Of a DNA stretch of 37,729 nucleotides, positions 8,774-15,607 are shown piece by piece. The stretch lies in contig JBLFZF010000017.1 in NCBI GenBank assembly GCA_047610145.1, positions 1 to 37,729 on the forward strand, given 5' to 3'. Numbering within the stretch: position 1 is the stretch's first letter; the number at the start of each line of letters is the position of its first letter. The notes under the pieces are model-generated. The model was not told where the DNA came from and made no database searches. It saw only the letters and a program-made list of their open reading frames with translations. The translations under genes were made by a program, and so were the position numbers. This DNA comes from CAJXZP01 sp047610145 (GTDB lineage Bacteria > Bacteroidota > Bacteroidia > Flavobacteriales_G > Salibacteraceae).

Positions 8774-9151
8774 TTACTTCTTTTTATGGACCGATATAAC
8801 GACACGAAAGCCATCCGGATCAATCAAGGTGATTCCATTCCGGTTCCAATACGGGTTTTTTGAGGCTACCATTGGAGAACAGTTTTTAATCGCTTGCTCT
8901 TTTATGTTTTCGAGTTCTCGGTCTGAGTTCACATAAAAAACGAACAAATCATCCGGGTCTGGCTGAGAGTTAGGTAAGTCCCCATCAAACGTAAATTCCA
9001 AATGCCAATTCTCTCCAACCTCACCTAAAAACAAACCATCATATCCTTCGTGGTTTTCAAAATCACCTAACACGATTAGACCGATCACCTCGGTATAGAA
9101 TTTCTTTAATAGAAGTAGGTTTTTAGTATGACGAGCAACTCTAAACTTCAT
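8774..9151 (-). CDS. VOC superfamily (glyoxalase/bleomycin-resistance-like) protein
   Basis: A 125-residue single-domain VOC protein, probably a metal-dependent lyase/dioxygenase-like or binding protein. Visible features: N-terminal MKFRVARHTKNLLLLKKFYTEVIGL (paired beta-alpha-beta start), GYDGLFLGEVGENWHLEFT, and the closing NGITLIDPDGFRVVISV with the typical 'DPDG' turn. Metal-site candidates are His8 and the Glu of HLEFT; the substrate is unknown. The frame is open 15 codons further up, but a promoter (-7 TACTTTTG at 9175-9182) overlaps that extension, so the ATG at 9151 is the likely start. It is divergent from ndk. Confidence 0.88.
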   Translation of the reverse strand: MKFRVARHTKNLLLLKKFYTEVIGLIVLGDFENHEGYDGLFLGEVGENWHLEFTFDGDLPNSQPDPDDLFVFYVNSDRELENIKEQAIKNCSPMVASKNPYWNRNGITLIDPDGFRVVISVHKKK

Positions 9152-9174
9152 ATTAAATGACTGTTGATTCTTAA

Positions 9175-9204
9175 CAAAAGTACGATGAATTAACAAAGCC
9201 GCAA
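9175..9204 (-). promoter_or_regulatory. Predicted promoter of the VOC protein gene
   Basis: Minus strand TTG (9202-9204), 19-base spacer, TACTTTTG (9175-9182): a full match to the Bacteroidetes -33/-7 pattern. Predicted leader ~17 bases. It decides the start codon at 9151. Confidence 0.6.
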
Positions 9205-9289
9205 GAACAATTGGTAATTAGGCATTTAGATCAGACAACGTGAGGATCAAAATTATACTAATTTTCAATTTTCAATGAAAAGAATTCCG

Positions 9290-9297
9290 TAGTTTTG
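9290..9297 (+). promoter_or_regulatory. Predicted -7 box of ndk
   Basis: TAGTTTTG followed by CACGC. The same TTTTGCACGC string recurs just upstream of the methylase gene at 25921, as expected for a shared promoter style. Leader ~24 bases. Confidence 0.5.
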
Positions 9298-9325
9298 CAC
9301 GCTCAAAAATAAAACACATTTAAAG

Positions 9326-9745
9326 ATGGCTGGTACAATAACTTACACCATGGTAAAGCCTGAAGCAGTAGCGGCAGGTCACACAGGACACATTTTAGGC
9401 ATGATTACAGATGCTGGATTTAGAATTGTTGCATTGAAAAAATTACACCTTTCTGCAGAGCAAGCAGGTGAATTTTACGAAGTACACAATGAACGTCCCT
9501 TTTACGGAGAGCTTGTTGAATACATGTCAGGTGCACCTATTGTAGCTGCAATTCTTGAAAAAGAAAATGCAGTAGAAGATTACCGCACATTAATTGGCGC
9601 AACTAACCCTGCAGATGCTGCAGAAGGAACCATTAGAAAACGTTTTGCTAAATCAATTGGTGAAAACGCTGTTCACGGATCTGATAGTGACGACAATGCA
9701 CAAATTGAAGCCAATTTCTTTTTCTCAAGATTCGAGAGATTTTAA
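9326..9745 (+). CDS. ndk: Nucleoside diphosphate kinase
   Basis: Cytoplasmic enzyme that transfers the gamma-phosphate from ATP to NDPs to balance NTP and dNTP pools. The 139-residue length is normal. Family signatures: TYTMVKPEAV at 6-15, HNERPFYGELVEYMSGAP around 54-71, and NAVHGSDS with the phosphate-carrying histidine at residue 117. Arg/Lys residues of the nucleotide site (KP at 11-12, IRKRF near 103-107) are present. The ATG follows a TAGTTTTG promoter by 28 bases and the gene ends at a GAAA-loop terminator, so it is transcribed alone. It is divergent from the VOC gene. Confidence 0.98.
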   Translation: MAGTITYTMVKPEAVAAGHTGHILGMITDAGFRIVALKKLHLSAEQAGEFYEVHNERPFYGELVEYMSGAPIVAAILEKENAVEDYRTLIGATNPADAAEGTIRKRFAKSIGENAVHGSDSDDNAQIEANFFFSRFERF

Positions 9746-9768
9746 ATTACCTTTTTGGATAATTAAAG

Positions 9769-9799
9769 ATCCCGTTCCGAAAGGTTCGGGATTTTTTTT
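9769..9799 (+). terminator. Intrinsic terminator of ndk
   Basis: ATCCCG (9769-9774) pairs with CGGGAT (9787-9792). Inside it a CC-GAAA-GG top is separated by a two-base internal mismatch; eight T residues follow. Confidence 0.88.
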
Positions 9800-10160
9800 G
9801 TCTGCTAATTTCACCCCTTCAAAAACAATCATTTAGTCCCCGTTAGAGCCCTCAATCAGCCTGTTTTTATGTTCTCAATATTACCTGAGCCTCCAATATG
9901 AATGGGCTGAGTCTTTATGGTGAAATACATTTCAAATTAACTACGGTCACCTCTTAGAGGTTTTAATCAAACGGATGCAGTACTTCGGTCACGATGTTCT
10001 TGATAAAGTAGGTGCGCATAGATTATACGCAAAAAACACCTTCCCTAGTAGCCCAGTTTGGTCGCACGAGCAGATATTCCTTTTATTTACAATACACTTT
10101 TTTATTGCGTCCATATACGTCAAACAAAACACTTCAATGTTCATATGTTTCTGTTAATGT
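9800..10160. other. Long non-coding stretch, possible decayed sequence
   Basis: No supportable gene. Two short plus-strand frames of 60-64 codons overlap here, but neither looks like protein. On the minus strand two tiny frames (18 and 24 codons, starting MRTYFIKNIVTEV and MYFTIKTQPIHIGG) read more like protein fragments than the plus frames do, but stops interrupt them. It could be a degraded gene or an untranslated RNA; I see no known RNA signature. Confidence 0.3.
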
Positions 10161-10192
10161 TTTGATTAAAAATACGTTCATCCATACCTTTG
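10161..10192 (+). promoter_or_regulatory. Predicted promoter of the lytic transglycosylase gene
   Basis: TTTG (10161-10164), 20-base spacer, TACCTTTG (10185-10192): a full Bacteroidetes -33/-7 match. Start expected near 10198, giving a ~75-base leader. Confidence 0.65.
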
Positions 10193-10273
10193 CAGTGAGC
10201 AAATGAATTTAACGTTAGAGTTGTTTGAGCTCTATACACGAATACGTATAATTAAAACCCAAAAACATTTATA

Positions 10274-11227
10274 ATGAGTTCTAAATTATCAAAATACGCA
10301 GTCACTTTTTTAGTGGTTCCTTTAGCTCTTTTCGGAGCTGTCCAATTATTTAGTTTTTCAAAAGACGAAGTTGGAGAAACAAAAGAGTATCAGCATTCTT
10401 TTAATACGGATTACAAGGTCTACGCTTTAAACATTCCTGGAGATTTAGTTTTTGCGGAAGAAATAATTCCATTACAGTTAGTTGATGTGCATGAAAAATT
10501 AGATCGTGAACTACTGGTAAATACCTATTGGCAATCTAACACCCTCTTATACCTAAAACGAGCCAATAAATACTTTCCTATTATAGAACCCATTTTAAAA
10601 GCAAATGGAATCCCTGATGATTTCAAATATTTGGCCGTCATTGAAAGCGGACTTACTCCCATAGTTTCTCCTGCGGGAGCAGCTGGGTTTTGGCAAATTA
10701 TGAAAAGTACGGGTAAAGAAATGGGATTAGAAATTAATTCGGAAGTGGATGAAAGATATCATGTCGCTAAAGCGACTGAAGTAGCTTGCAAATATTTGAA
10801 TGATGCCTATACGCGTTTTGGATCTTGGACTTTAGCTGCGGCTTCTTACAATATGGGAATGGGTGGACTAAATAGGCAACTCACAAAACAACAGGTAACT
10901 TCTTATTTTGATCTGAAACTAAACTCCGAAACGGGTCGCTATGTTTACCGAATTGTAGCGGCAAAAGAAATCTTATCGGACCCTAATAAATACGGATTCC
11001 AGTTTCGAGAAAATCAGTTATGGAACATCATTCAAACGGAGCAAGTTACGATAGATTCTACCATTATAGATTTAGCTATTTACGCCAAGGGGCTGGGGCT
11101 TAATTACAAAGTATTGAAGGAGTTTAATCCGTGGTTACGTTCCAACAAGCTCACTTTAAAAGCAATTCCTTCGTATACCTTAGATATCCCTAAAAAAGAA
11201 TTTTTGACTCTATTGGTACAACAATAA
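10274..11227 (+). CDS. Membrane-anchored lytic transglycosylase (SLT domain)
   Basis: Periplasmic murein hydrolase cleaving MurNAc-GlcNAc bonds with 1,6-anhydro product. Residues ~8-28 form a signal or anchor helix. The SLT (GH23) domain spans about 112-235: AVIESGLTP with catalytic Glu124, PAGAAGFWQIMKSTGKEMG, and AAASYNMGMGGL, the three classic motifs of MltD/Slt enzymes. The C-terminal ~70 residues (LAIYAKGLGLNYKVLKEFNPWL...YTLDIPKK) look like a single degenerate LysM-like unit rather than the two or three LysM modules of MltD. At 317 residues it is shorter than E. coli MltD. It has its own promoter and is convergent with the YhhN gene. Confidence 0.9.
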   Translation: MSSKLSKYAVTFLVVPLALFGAVQLFSFSKDEVGETKEYQHSFNTDYKVYALNIPGDLVFAEEIIPLQLVDVHEKLDRELLVNTYWQSNTLLYLKRANKYFPIIEPILKANGIPDDFKYLAVIESGLTPIVSPAGAAGFWQIMKSTGKEMGLEINSEVDERYHVAKATEVACKYLNDAYTRFGSWTLAAASYNMGMGGLNRQLTKQQVTSYFDLKLNSETGRYVYRIVAAKEILSDPNKYGFQFRENQLWNIIQTEQVTIDSTIIDLAIYAKGLGLNYKVLKEFNPWLRSNKLTLKAIPSYTLDIPKKEFLTLLVQQ

Positions 11228-11258
11228 AAGACTTGAATCCCTTAATTTAAGTAGGTTT

Positions 11259-11942
11259 TTACCTTTTACTAATTATTAATTTAGATAAACCTAAAACAAT
11301 AAATAGTTGAGCAAATGTATAAGTCAACATAATAAGTAGGCCACTAAATGCCATCGCTGTATAAAATTTATTGATCGCTAAAATAGAGTCGGAAAGAATG
11401 AATAAAACGGCACCACAAAGGATCCAATAATACCCCGTGTTTTGCTTTCTAATAAGTGCAGCCACCCCCATACTTAATAGCACCATAGCATAAATAAAAA
11501 CAGGTATTTTCAACTCCCCTAGCCCTGGCCAAACTACGGCAATTAAACCTACCGTATATAGAAACATTAACGGCAAAATCAACCACTCCAATTTTGATAT
11601 GGACTTTATTTTATTACTGGATTTAATAAATACGTATACATAATGAATATGAGCTATTAGAAACCCTCCTAATCCAATCATGAACATTACTGGATAATCT
11701 GTATCAAACATTAATGCGATATCCCCAACCCACGAAAAGGACAATGCTAAAACTATGGGGAGTTTAAGCGCAGATTTCACTCCGTTTGTTACACTTAAAA
11801 AGTATACTATTAATACCGGTAATAAAGCTGGTTTTGACAATTGAAGCAATTCAGCACTGCCCAAAACATGCCCAAATAGATTACTCGGTATTAAAATGAT
11901 AACATAGATACCCAGCAAAAAAGAACTAACATATTTAAACAT
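11259..11942 (-). CDS. YhhN family membrane protein (lysoplasmalogenase-like)
   Basis: A 227-residue polytopic protein, about eight helices, of the YhhN/TMEM86 family. Visible family features: QLSKPALLPVLIVYFLS near 34-50, ALSFSWVGDIALMFD near 66-80 with the conserved Asp in a helix, GGFLIAHIHYVYVF near 92-105, and a C-terminal GAVLFILSDSILAINKF with the second conserved Asp. Some family members hydrolyse the vinyl-ether bond of lysoplasmalogens; whether this one does is not known. The start ATG overlaps the stop of the upstream TerB-like gene by 8 bases, so the two are translationally coupled. Confidence 0.88.
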   Translation of the reverse strand: MFKYVSSFLLGIYVIILIPSNLFGHVLGSAELLQLSKPALLPVLIVYFLSVTNGVKSALKLPIVLALSFSWVGDIALMFDTDYPVMFMIGLGGFLIAHIHYVYVFIKSSNKIKSISKLEWLILPLMFLYTVGLIAVVWPGLGELKIPVFIYAMVLLSMGVAALIRKQNTGYYWILCGAVLFILSDSILAINKFYTAMAFSGLLIMLTYTFAQLFIVLGLSKLIISKR

Positions 11943-12345
11943 GAACCGCGTCTTTCTGTAAATGAAGTACTTTTTTTAACTTTTCCATCATGTAATGATC
12001 TTTAATATTTGTTTCGTGATACGAATGAGTTAAGGTATTGGCTATATTGTATACGGCATATTTTAGTGTGTCATTAAACGCTGTATAGTGTTCATCAACA
12101 TAATCAATAAAGGAATTAAACGCGACATCAGGATCGTGAAAATTTTCATTTAGATAATCAAATTCCATTTCTATATAAAAGGCAGAGTCTGTACCAAACT
12201 CATCGGTACTAGATTCTAAGGGAACCATATCTTTTAGTACTAATTTATGAATTAAATTAACCTCTTCTAATGTTATACTTCCATCTGCCTTAGCGAGGGC
12301 GTATAACAACTTACCTACTTCTGAGTAAAAGTTTTTGTAAATCAT
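11935..12345 (-). CDS. TerB-like domain protein
   Basis: A 136-residue soluble, acidic, helical protein. The start, YSEVGKLLYALAKADGSITLEEVNLIHKLV, carries the 'AKADGxITxEE' loop typical of TerB/DjlA-N-type helical domains, a metal- or partner-binding fold. There is no signal peptide. Function is unknown; TerB-type domains are found in stress and membrane-associated systems. The stop TAA at 11935-11937 lies within the start of the YhhN gene, so the pair is expressed together. A plausible promoter (TTG, 17 bases, TACCTTTA) lies just upstream at 12367-12394, divergent from the zinc-ribbon gene. Confidence 0.7.
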   Translation of the reverse strand: MIYKNFYSEVGKLLYALAKADGSITLEEVNLIHKLVLKDMVPLESSTDEFGTDSAFYIEMEFDYLNENFHDPDVAFNSFIDYVDEHYTAFNDTLKYAVYNIANTLTHSYHETNIKDHYMMEKLKKVLHLQKDAVHV

Positions 12346-12366
12346 ACCCTTATTTTATTTGCACTC

Positions 12367-12394
12367 TAAAGGTACTCAATTCTGTTCTGTACAA
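12367..12394 (-). promoter_or_regulatory. Predicted promoter of the TerB-like/YhhN pair
   Basis: Minus strand TTG (12392-12394), 17-base spacer, TACCTTTA (12367-12374), one mismatch from TAnnTTTG. Leader ~17 bases. Confidence 0.4.
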
Positions 12395-12453
12395 GACTTT
12401 TTACAAGTAGAATTAATTGTATATTTTTATGCTTTAATCTAAATCCCTTAATT

Positions 12454-12819
12454 ATGTCAAATACTTGTTTAGAATGTGAGGATCCTATAAAAGGGAGATC
12501 GGATAAAAAGTTTTGTTCGGATGGTTGTAGAAATGCGTATAACAGCCGTTTTAATAAAGACACTACAAATTACATGCGAAACGTAAATAGAATACTCAGA
12601 AAAAATCGCTCTATATTAATTAAGCTAAATCCCAAGGGAAAATCTAAAACCACAAAAAAGATATTAATTGAACAAGGGTTTGATTTTAATCACCATACAA
12701 ACACCTATACCAATAAGGGTGGAATGACCTACTATTTTTGCTATGAACAAGCTATATTACCACTTGACAACGATTTCTTTGCCTTGGTAATGCGTCAAGA
12801 ATATGGCAAAAACAACTAG
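12454..12819 (+). CDS. Small zinc-ribbon protein, function unknown
   Basis: A 121-residue protein with an N-terminal treble-clef/zinc-ribbon: CLECEDPIKGRSDKKFCSDGC, Cys at about 5, 8, 22 and 26, followed by RNAYNSRFN. The same knuckle (C-x2-C...FCS..CR) occurs in short DNA-related zinc proteins. The remainder is basic and helical (NYMRNVNRILRKNRSILIKLN, KSKTTKKILIEQGFDFNHHT) and ends with an aromatic beta-like stretch (GGMTYYFCYEQAILPL). This layout suggests nucleic-acid binding, an inference only. It is convergent with the first lipoprotein gene; the two TAG stop codons share the tetranucleotide CTAG at 12816-12819, leaving no space for a terminator. Confidence 0.78.
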   Translation: MSNTCLECEDPIKGRSDKKFCSDGCRNAYNSRFNKDTTNYMRNVNRILRKNRSILIKLNPKGKSKTTKKILIEQGFDFNHHTNTYTNKGGMTYYFCYEQAILPLDNDFFALVMRQEYGKNN

Positions 12820-13454
12820 TAAGCCCAAGCTCTAGAATAGAAACTGGTAATATTCACGAGCAGAGAGTCTCCGGTGGCATTGTATACCCAACCCGATAAA
12901 TTCCCTTTTACTTTTAAGGCAGAAATACTATCGTAATTTTTTATTACCTCCGTTACATTAAAGGAGTGAGTGGCTTGCGCATTTAACCCATTAGGAGATA
13001 CAGAGGAAGACCATAATACGCTATCTACATCCATAAAATTAATGAACGCGTGTGCCGTATCTGGTTTTGAAATCTCTACCGGAAAGCTACCTACGTAATA
13101 CGTACTATCTGAAAAACCATCTGCAGAATCAGCTACGCAATTTTTCAGACCAAATGAAATCCATTGTTTTCTACTGGTATCCGATACATACGCAAAATAA
13201 GAGGTGAAAACCGCATTTACACCCGCACCGCAAGCACTGGTATTCTCCCGCCACACCCCATTGCCAACAGAGTCAATATTATTATACATCACTATTGGAG
13301 TACCTCCCACATTGGCATTAATAAAATATGAAAAACCATTCGTCACAATTACAGTATCTGCGGGAGTTTCTAAAGGAAGTGAATTCTCTACTTTCTTACA
13401 TGCAGGGAATGCGAAGAAGACTAGAAGACTAAGTAAAGTGATAATGTATTTCAT
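12816..13454 (-). CDS. Lipoprotein, third of a tandem paralogous set
   Basis: A 212-residue predicted lipoprotein: signal MKYIITLLSLLVFFAFPAC with lipidated Cys19. It shares a layout with the two genes before it: a Cys pair (CGAG... and NCVAD) about 35 residues apart, a 'DSVLWSS' strand near 145, and a closing GWVYNATGDSLLVNI strand pair. The fold is likely all-beta. It lacks a transmembrane helix and should sit in the periplasm or at the outer membrane. No enzymatic motif seen. It starts only 2 bases after the preceding stop, so it is the last gene of a three-gene operon. Function unknown. Confidence 0.8.
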   Translation of the reverse strand: MKYIITLLSLLVFFAFPACKKVENSLPLETPADTVIVTNGFSYFINANVGGTPIVMYNNIDSVGNGVWRENTSACGAGVNAVFTSYFAYVSDTSRKQWISFGLKNCVADSADGFSDSTYYVGSFPVEISKPDTAHAFINFMDVDSVLWSSSVSPNGLNAQATHSFNVTEVIKNYDSISALKVKGNLSGWVYNATGDSLLVNITSFYSRAWAY

Positions 13455-13456
13455 AT

Positions 13457-14116
13457 CTATTGAACTATACGACCCTTAAACTGGCCACTTTTTATTTTTA
13501 ACGAATCTCCTTTTCCGTTGTAAAAGTACCCCTCAAATTTTCCGAATCCAATCTTCTCAGAATAATCGTCAAAATCATTAGAAATGATGGCCGACAACTC
13601 AAATCTAGAGAAGGAGCTTTCGTTACCTCCAAAAGCAGTACTCCACAACACGCTATCTGCATCAATATACTTTACAATAGCTGTTCTATTGTGTTTCATT
13701 TTAGGATAGTACGTATATGGACCCACCACCAAAACAGAATCAATACTATTTGTATCTGATAAACTATCGTTATTCACACAGCCTCTAATATCAATATATA
13801 TGGCTTCTACCAATTTGTTAGGAACGATATAAGCGGTTACATGAGATTGAATAAAATGATTAGGGTCGGTCATGCAAAAACCTTCTTTCTCACTGATACT
13901 CCAATTAGAGTAATCGTGGATACCGTTAGCATAATTTACTGGAATATTGTCAATTAATGCATTTACAAATAAATCCACTTGAATGTTATTTCCGCTCGTA
14001 TCAGATTGGTTAGGGTTTTGATACGAAGCTAAAGCTTCCTCTGATTCGCAAGAAGAAACAAACACAATACCCGCGAAAAGAATACTGATTAATCCAAAAA
14101 ACTTGAAATTTCCCAT
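13457..14116 (-). CDS. Lipoprotein, second of a tandem paralogous set
   Basis: A 219-residue predicted lipoprotein: signal MGNFKFFGLISILFAGIVFVSSC with lipidated Cys23. Like its neighbours it has a spaced Cys pair (FCMTD... and GCVNND), an 'IDADSVLWSTA' strand near 155, a sequence FSRFELSAIISNDFDD, and the closing GYFYNGKGDSLKI. The similarity to the other two is weak but follows the same order and spacing, so the three look like old duplicates. It lies 2 bases after the stop of gene one and 2 bases before gene three. No function can be assigned. Confidence 0.8.
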   Translation of the reverse strand: MGNFKFFGLISILFAGIVFVSSCESEEALASYQNPNQSDTSGNNIQVDLFVNALIDNIPVNYANGIHDYSNWSISEKEGFCMTDPNHFIQSHVTAYIVPNKLVEAIYIDIRGCVNNDSLSDTNSIDSVLVVGPYTYYPKMKHNRTAIVKYIDADSVLWSTAFGGNESSFSRFELSAIISNDFDDYSEKIGFGKFEGYFYNGKGDSLKIKSGQFKGRIVQ

Positions 14117-14118
14117 GA

Positions 14119-14778
14119 TTAATAAACTCCGTATTGGAAACTAAACTCCCCACCTTCGATATAAATCGATTCTGTGGCATTGTACAGATGAACATCCATC
14201 GTTCCAATAATCAACTTTTCGCCCAAACCATCACCTGGATTAGCGCCAATTATTTTAACAACAAAAGAGTCATCGTTACTTGATCCGCTACCTTGCAAAG
14301 ATCTCCACAACTTACCATTACCATCTACCCAAGAAATTTCAACTCCATTAATTTGATTTAACACTTCTGAGTCTCCATAAGGATAAGTTCCGGCATAGAG
14401 CAAGCTCTTTTTATCGGCATCATCTGTAGGGTCTTCGATACATTTTAAAAACTTGATTTCTAAGGTATTGTTTAAACCCAAAGTGTACATTCCGGTTAGT
14501 TGACCGTAAAAGGTAGTTGTATCGCTACATCCCACATACGTAGAATCAAAAACTAAATTATAAAACCCCCCTATGCTATCTTGTAAAGTGTACAGTGCAC
14601 TGTCAATTTTCCCTCTAAAATAAAAATCTGTCACTAAGGGAACCGAATCCCCTCTACCCCATGTCATGTCTGGATCTTGGTTGTGCGGAATATCCGTTAC
14701 CAAGGTATCTTTTTGACAGGCAGCCAAGCCTATTACGAAGGCAAGCACCAATAAAAAAATATGCGAAATTCTTATCAT
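14119..14778 (-). CDS. Lipoprotein, first of a tandem paralogous set
   Basis: A 219-residue predicted lipoprotein: signal MIRISHIFLLVLAFVIGLAAC with lipidated Cys21. Paralogue layout: Cys pair (GCSDT... and KCIED), WVDGNGKLWRSLQGSGSSND in place of the DADSVLWS strand, and the C-terminal VHLYNATESIYIEGGEF. A TATATTTG -7 box at 14802-14809 lies just upstream, so this gene opens the three-gene operon, divergent from uridine kinase. The protein is acidic and beta-rich. Function unknown; a surface or substrate-binding role is possible but unsupported. Confidence 0.8.
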   Translation of the reverse strand: MIRISHIFLLVLAFVIGLAACQKDTLVTDIPHNQDPDMTWGRGDSVPLVTDFYFRGKIDSALYTLQDSIGGFYNLVFDSTYVGCSDTTTFYGQLTGMYTLGLNNTLEIKFLKCIEDPTDDADKKSLLYAGTYPYGDSEVLNQINGVEISWVDGNGKLWRSLQGSGSSNDDSFVVKIIGANPGDGLGEKLIIGTMDVHLYNATESIYIEGGEFSFQYGVY

Positions 14779-14801
14779 ATATAAATTATTACGAAGAGCC
14801 C

Positions 14802-14809
14802 CAAATATA
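14802..14809 (-). promoter_or_regulatory. Predicted -7 box of the lipoprotein operon
   Basis: TATATTTG on the minus strand, leader ~20 bases. No clear -33 element. Confidence 0.45.
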
Positions 14810-14943
14810 GCATAAAATTAAAATCTCTACCATTTTTTTATTACGTTAAATTCGGTGCGAATAGGCCCTATTGATTCTGGTTTTTGTTATTAACTTTTAG
14901 ACATAATTACCGTCTAGATTCTGTTCATTTAAACTAATAGAAT

Positions 14944-14951
14944 TAGTTTTG
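14944..14951 (+). promoter_or_regulatory. Predicted -7 box of uridine kinase, close to the ATG
   Basis: TAGTTTTG ends only 6 bases before the ATG at 14958, so the transcript should be leaderless or nearly so. It also rules out the TTG at 14949 as start. Confidence 0.5.
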
Positions 14952-14957
14952 TGTCCC

Positions 14958-15596
14958 ATGAAGGTAAAACCTTATTTAGTGGGAATTGCGGGTGGAAGTG
15001 CCTCAGGAAAAACATCATTTTTAATGGATTTAAAAAATTCATTGCCTCCCAAGACGGTATCTATAATTACCCAAGACAATTACTACCTCCCTATTGACGA
15101 ACAGAGTAAAGATGAAAATGGAGAAGTAAATTTTGATTTGCCAACTTCGATTAATCGCCAAAAATTCCATGAGGATTTGGAGAACGTGATGAATTGGGAC
15201 CCTATTACCATTAAAGAATATACATTCAACAATAAAGAAAAAGAGCCCGGACTTATTACTATTGAGCCTCGTCCTATAATTATTATGGAAGGGCTTTTCA
15301 TTTTTCATTTTGAAGAAATTAGGAAGGCACTTGATTTACGCGTTTTTATTGATGTTCGTGAGCATCATATGTTAGAAAGACGATTAAAACGAGATCATAT
15401 AGAACGTGGATATAATGAAGAGTCTGTTCGATATCAATGGGACAATCATGTTATTCCATCGTATAAAAAGTATTTAAAACCATACCGAGATGATTCTCAC
15501 GTAATTGTTACCAATAACAGTCATTATACGAAAGGGTTAGACGTTATTACGAATCACTTAAGATCAAAATTAATTTCACATTTTTATCAGCAATAA
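14958..15596 (+). CDS. udk: Uridine kinase family protein
   Basis: Cytoplasmic P-loop kinase of the uridine kinase/phosphoribulokinase family, salvaging uridine and cytidine to UMP and CMP. P-loop GIAGGSASGKTS at residues 9-20, QDNYYLP with the catalytic-region Asp near 45, FDLPTSIN near 60, and IIMEGLFIFH near 110; RLKRDHIERGY forms the lid arginines. Length 212 is normal. The frame could begin at TTG 14949, but the ATG at 14958 is preferred because the -7 box overlaps the TTG. The transaldolase-like gene starts 11 bases after its stop, so both are probably one transcript ended by the terminator at 16280. Confidence 0.9.
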   Translation: MKVKPYLVGIAGGSASGKTSFLMDLKNSLPPKTVSIITQDNYYLPIDEQSKDENGEVNFDLPTSINRQKFHEDLENVMNWDPITIKEYTFNNKEKEPGLITIEPRPIIIMEGLFIFHFEEIRKALDLRVFIDVREHHMLERRLKRDHIERGYNEESVRYQWDNHVIPSYKKYLKPYRDDSHVIVTNNSHYTKGLDVITNHLRSKLISHFYQQ

Positions 15597-15607
15597 ATCA
15601 AACAATT

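Noticed and set aside
9594..9836. 80-codon frame overlapping the end of ndk
   Set aside because: Out of frame with ndk, runs through its terminator hairpin and has no protein-like features.
9975..10206. Two overlapping short plus-strand frames upstream of the transglycosylase gene
   Set aside because: They overlap each other and the predicted promoter, and neither has family-like composition.
14594..14605. 12-bp palindrome ACAGTGCACTGT resembling the one upstream of the cytochrome
   Set aside because: It lies within the coding region of the first lipoprotein, so it is most likely a codon coincidence.
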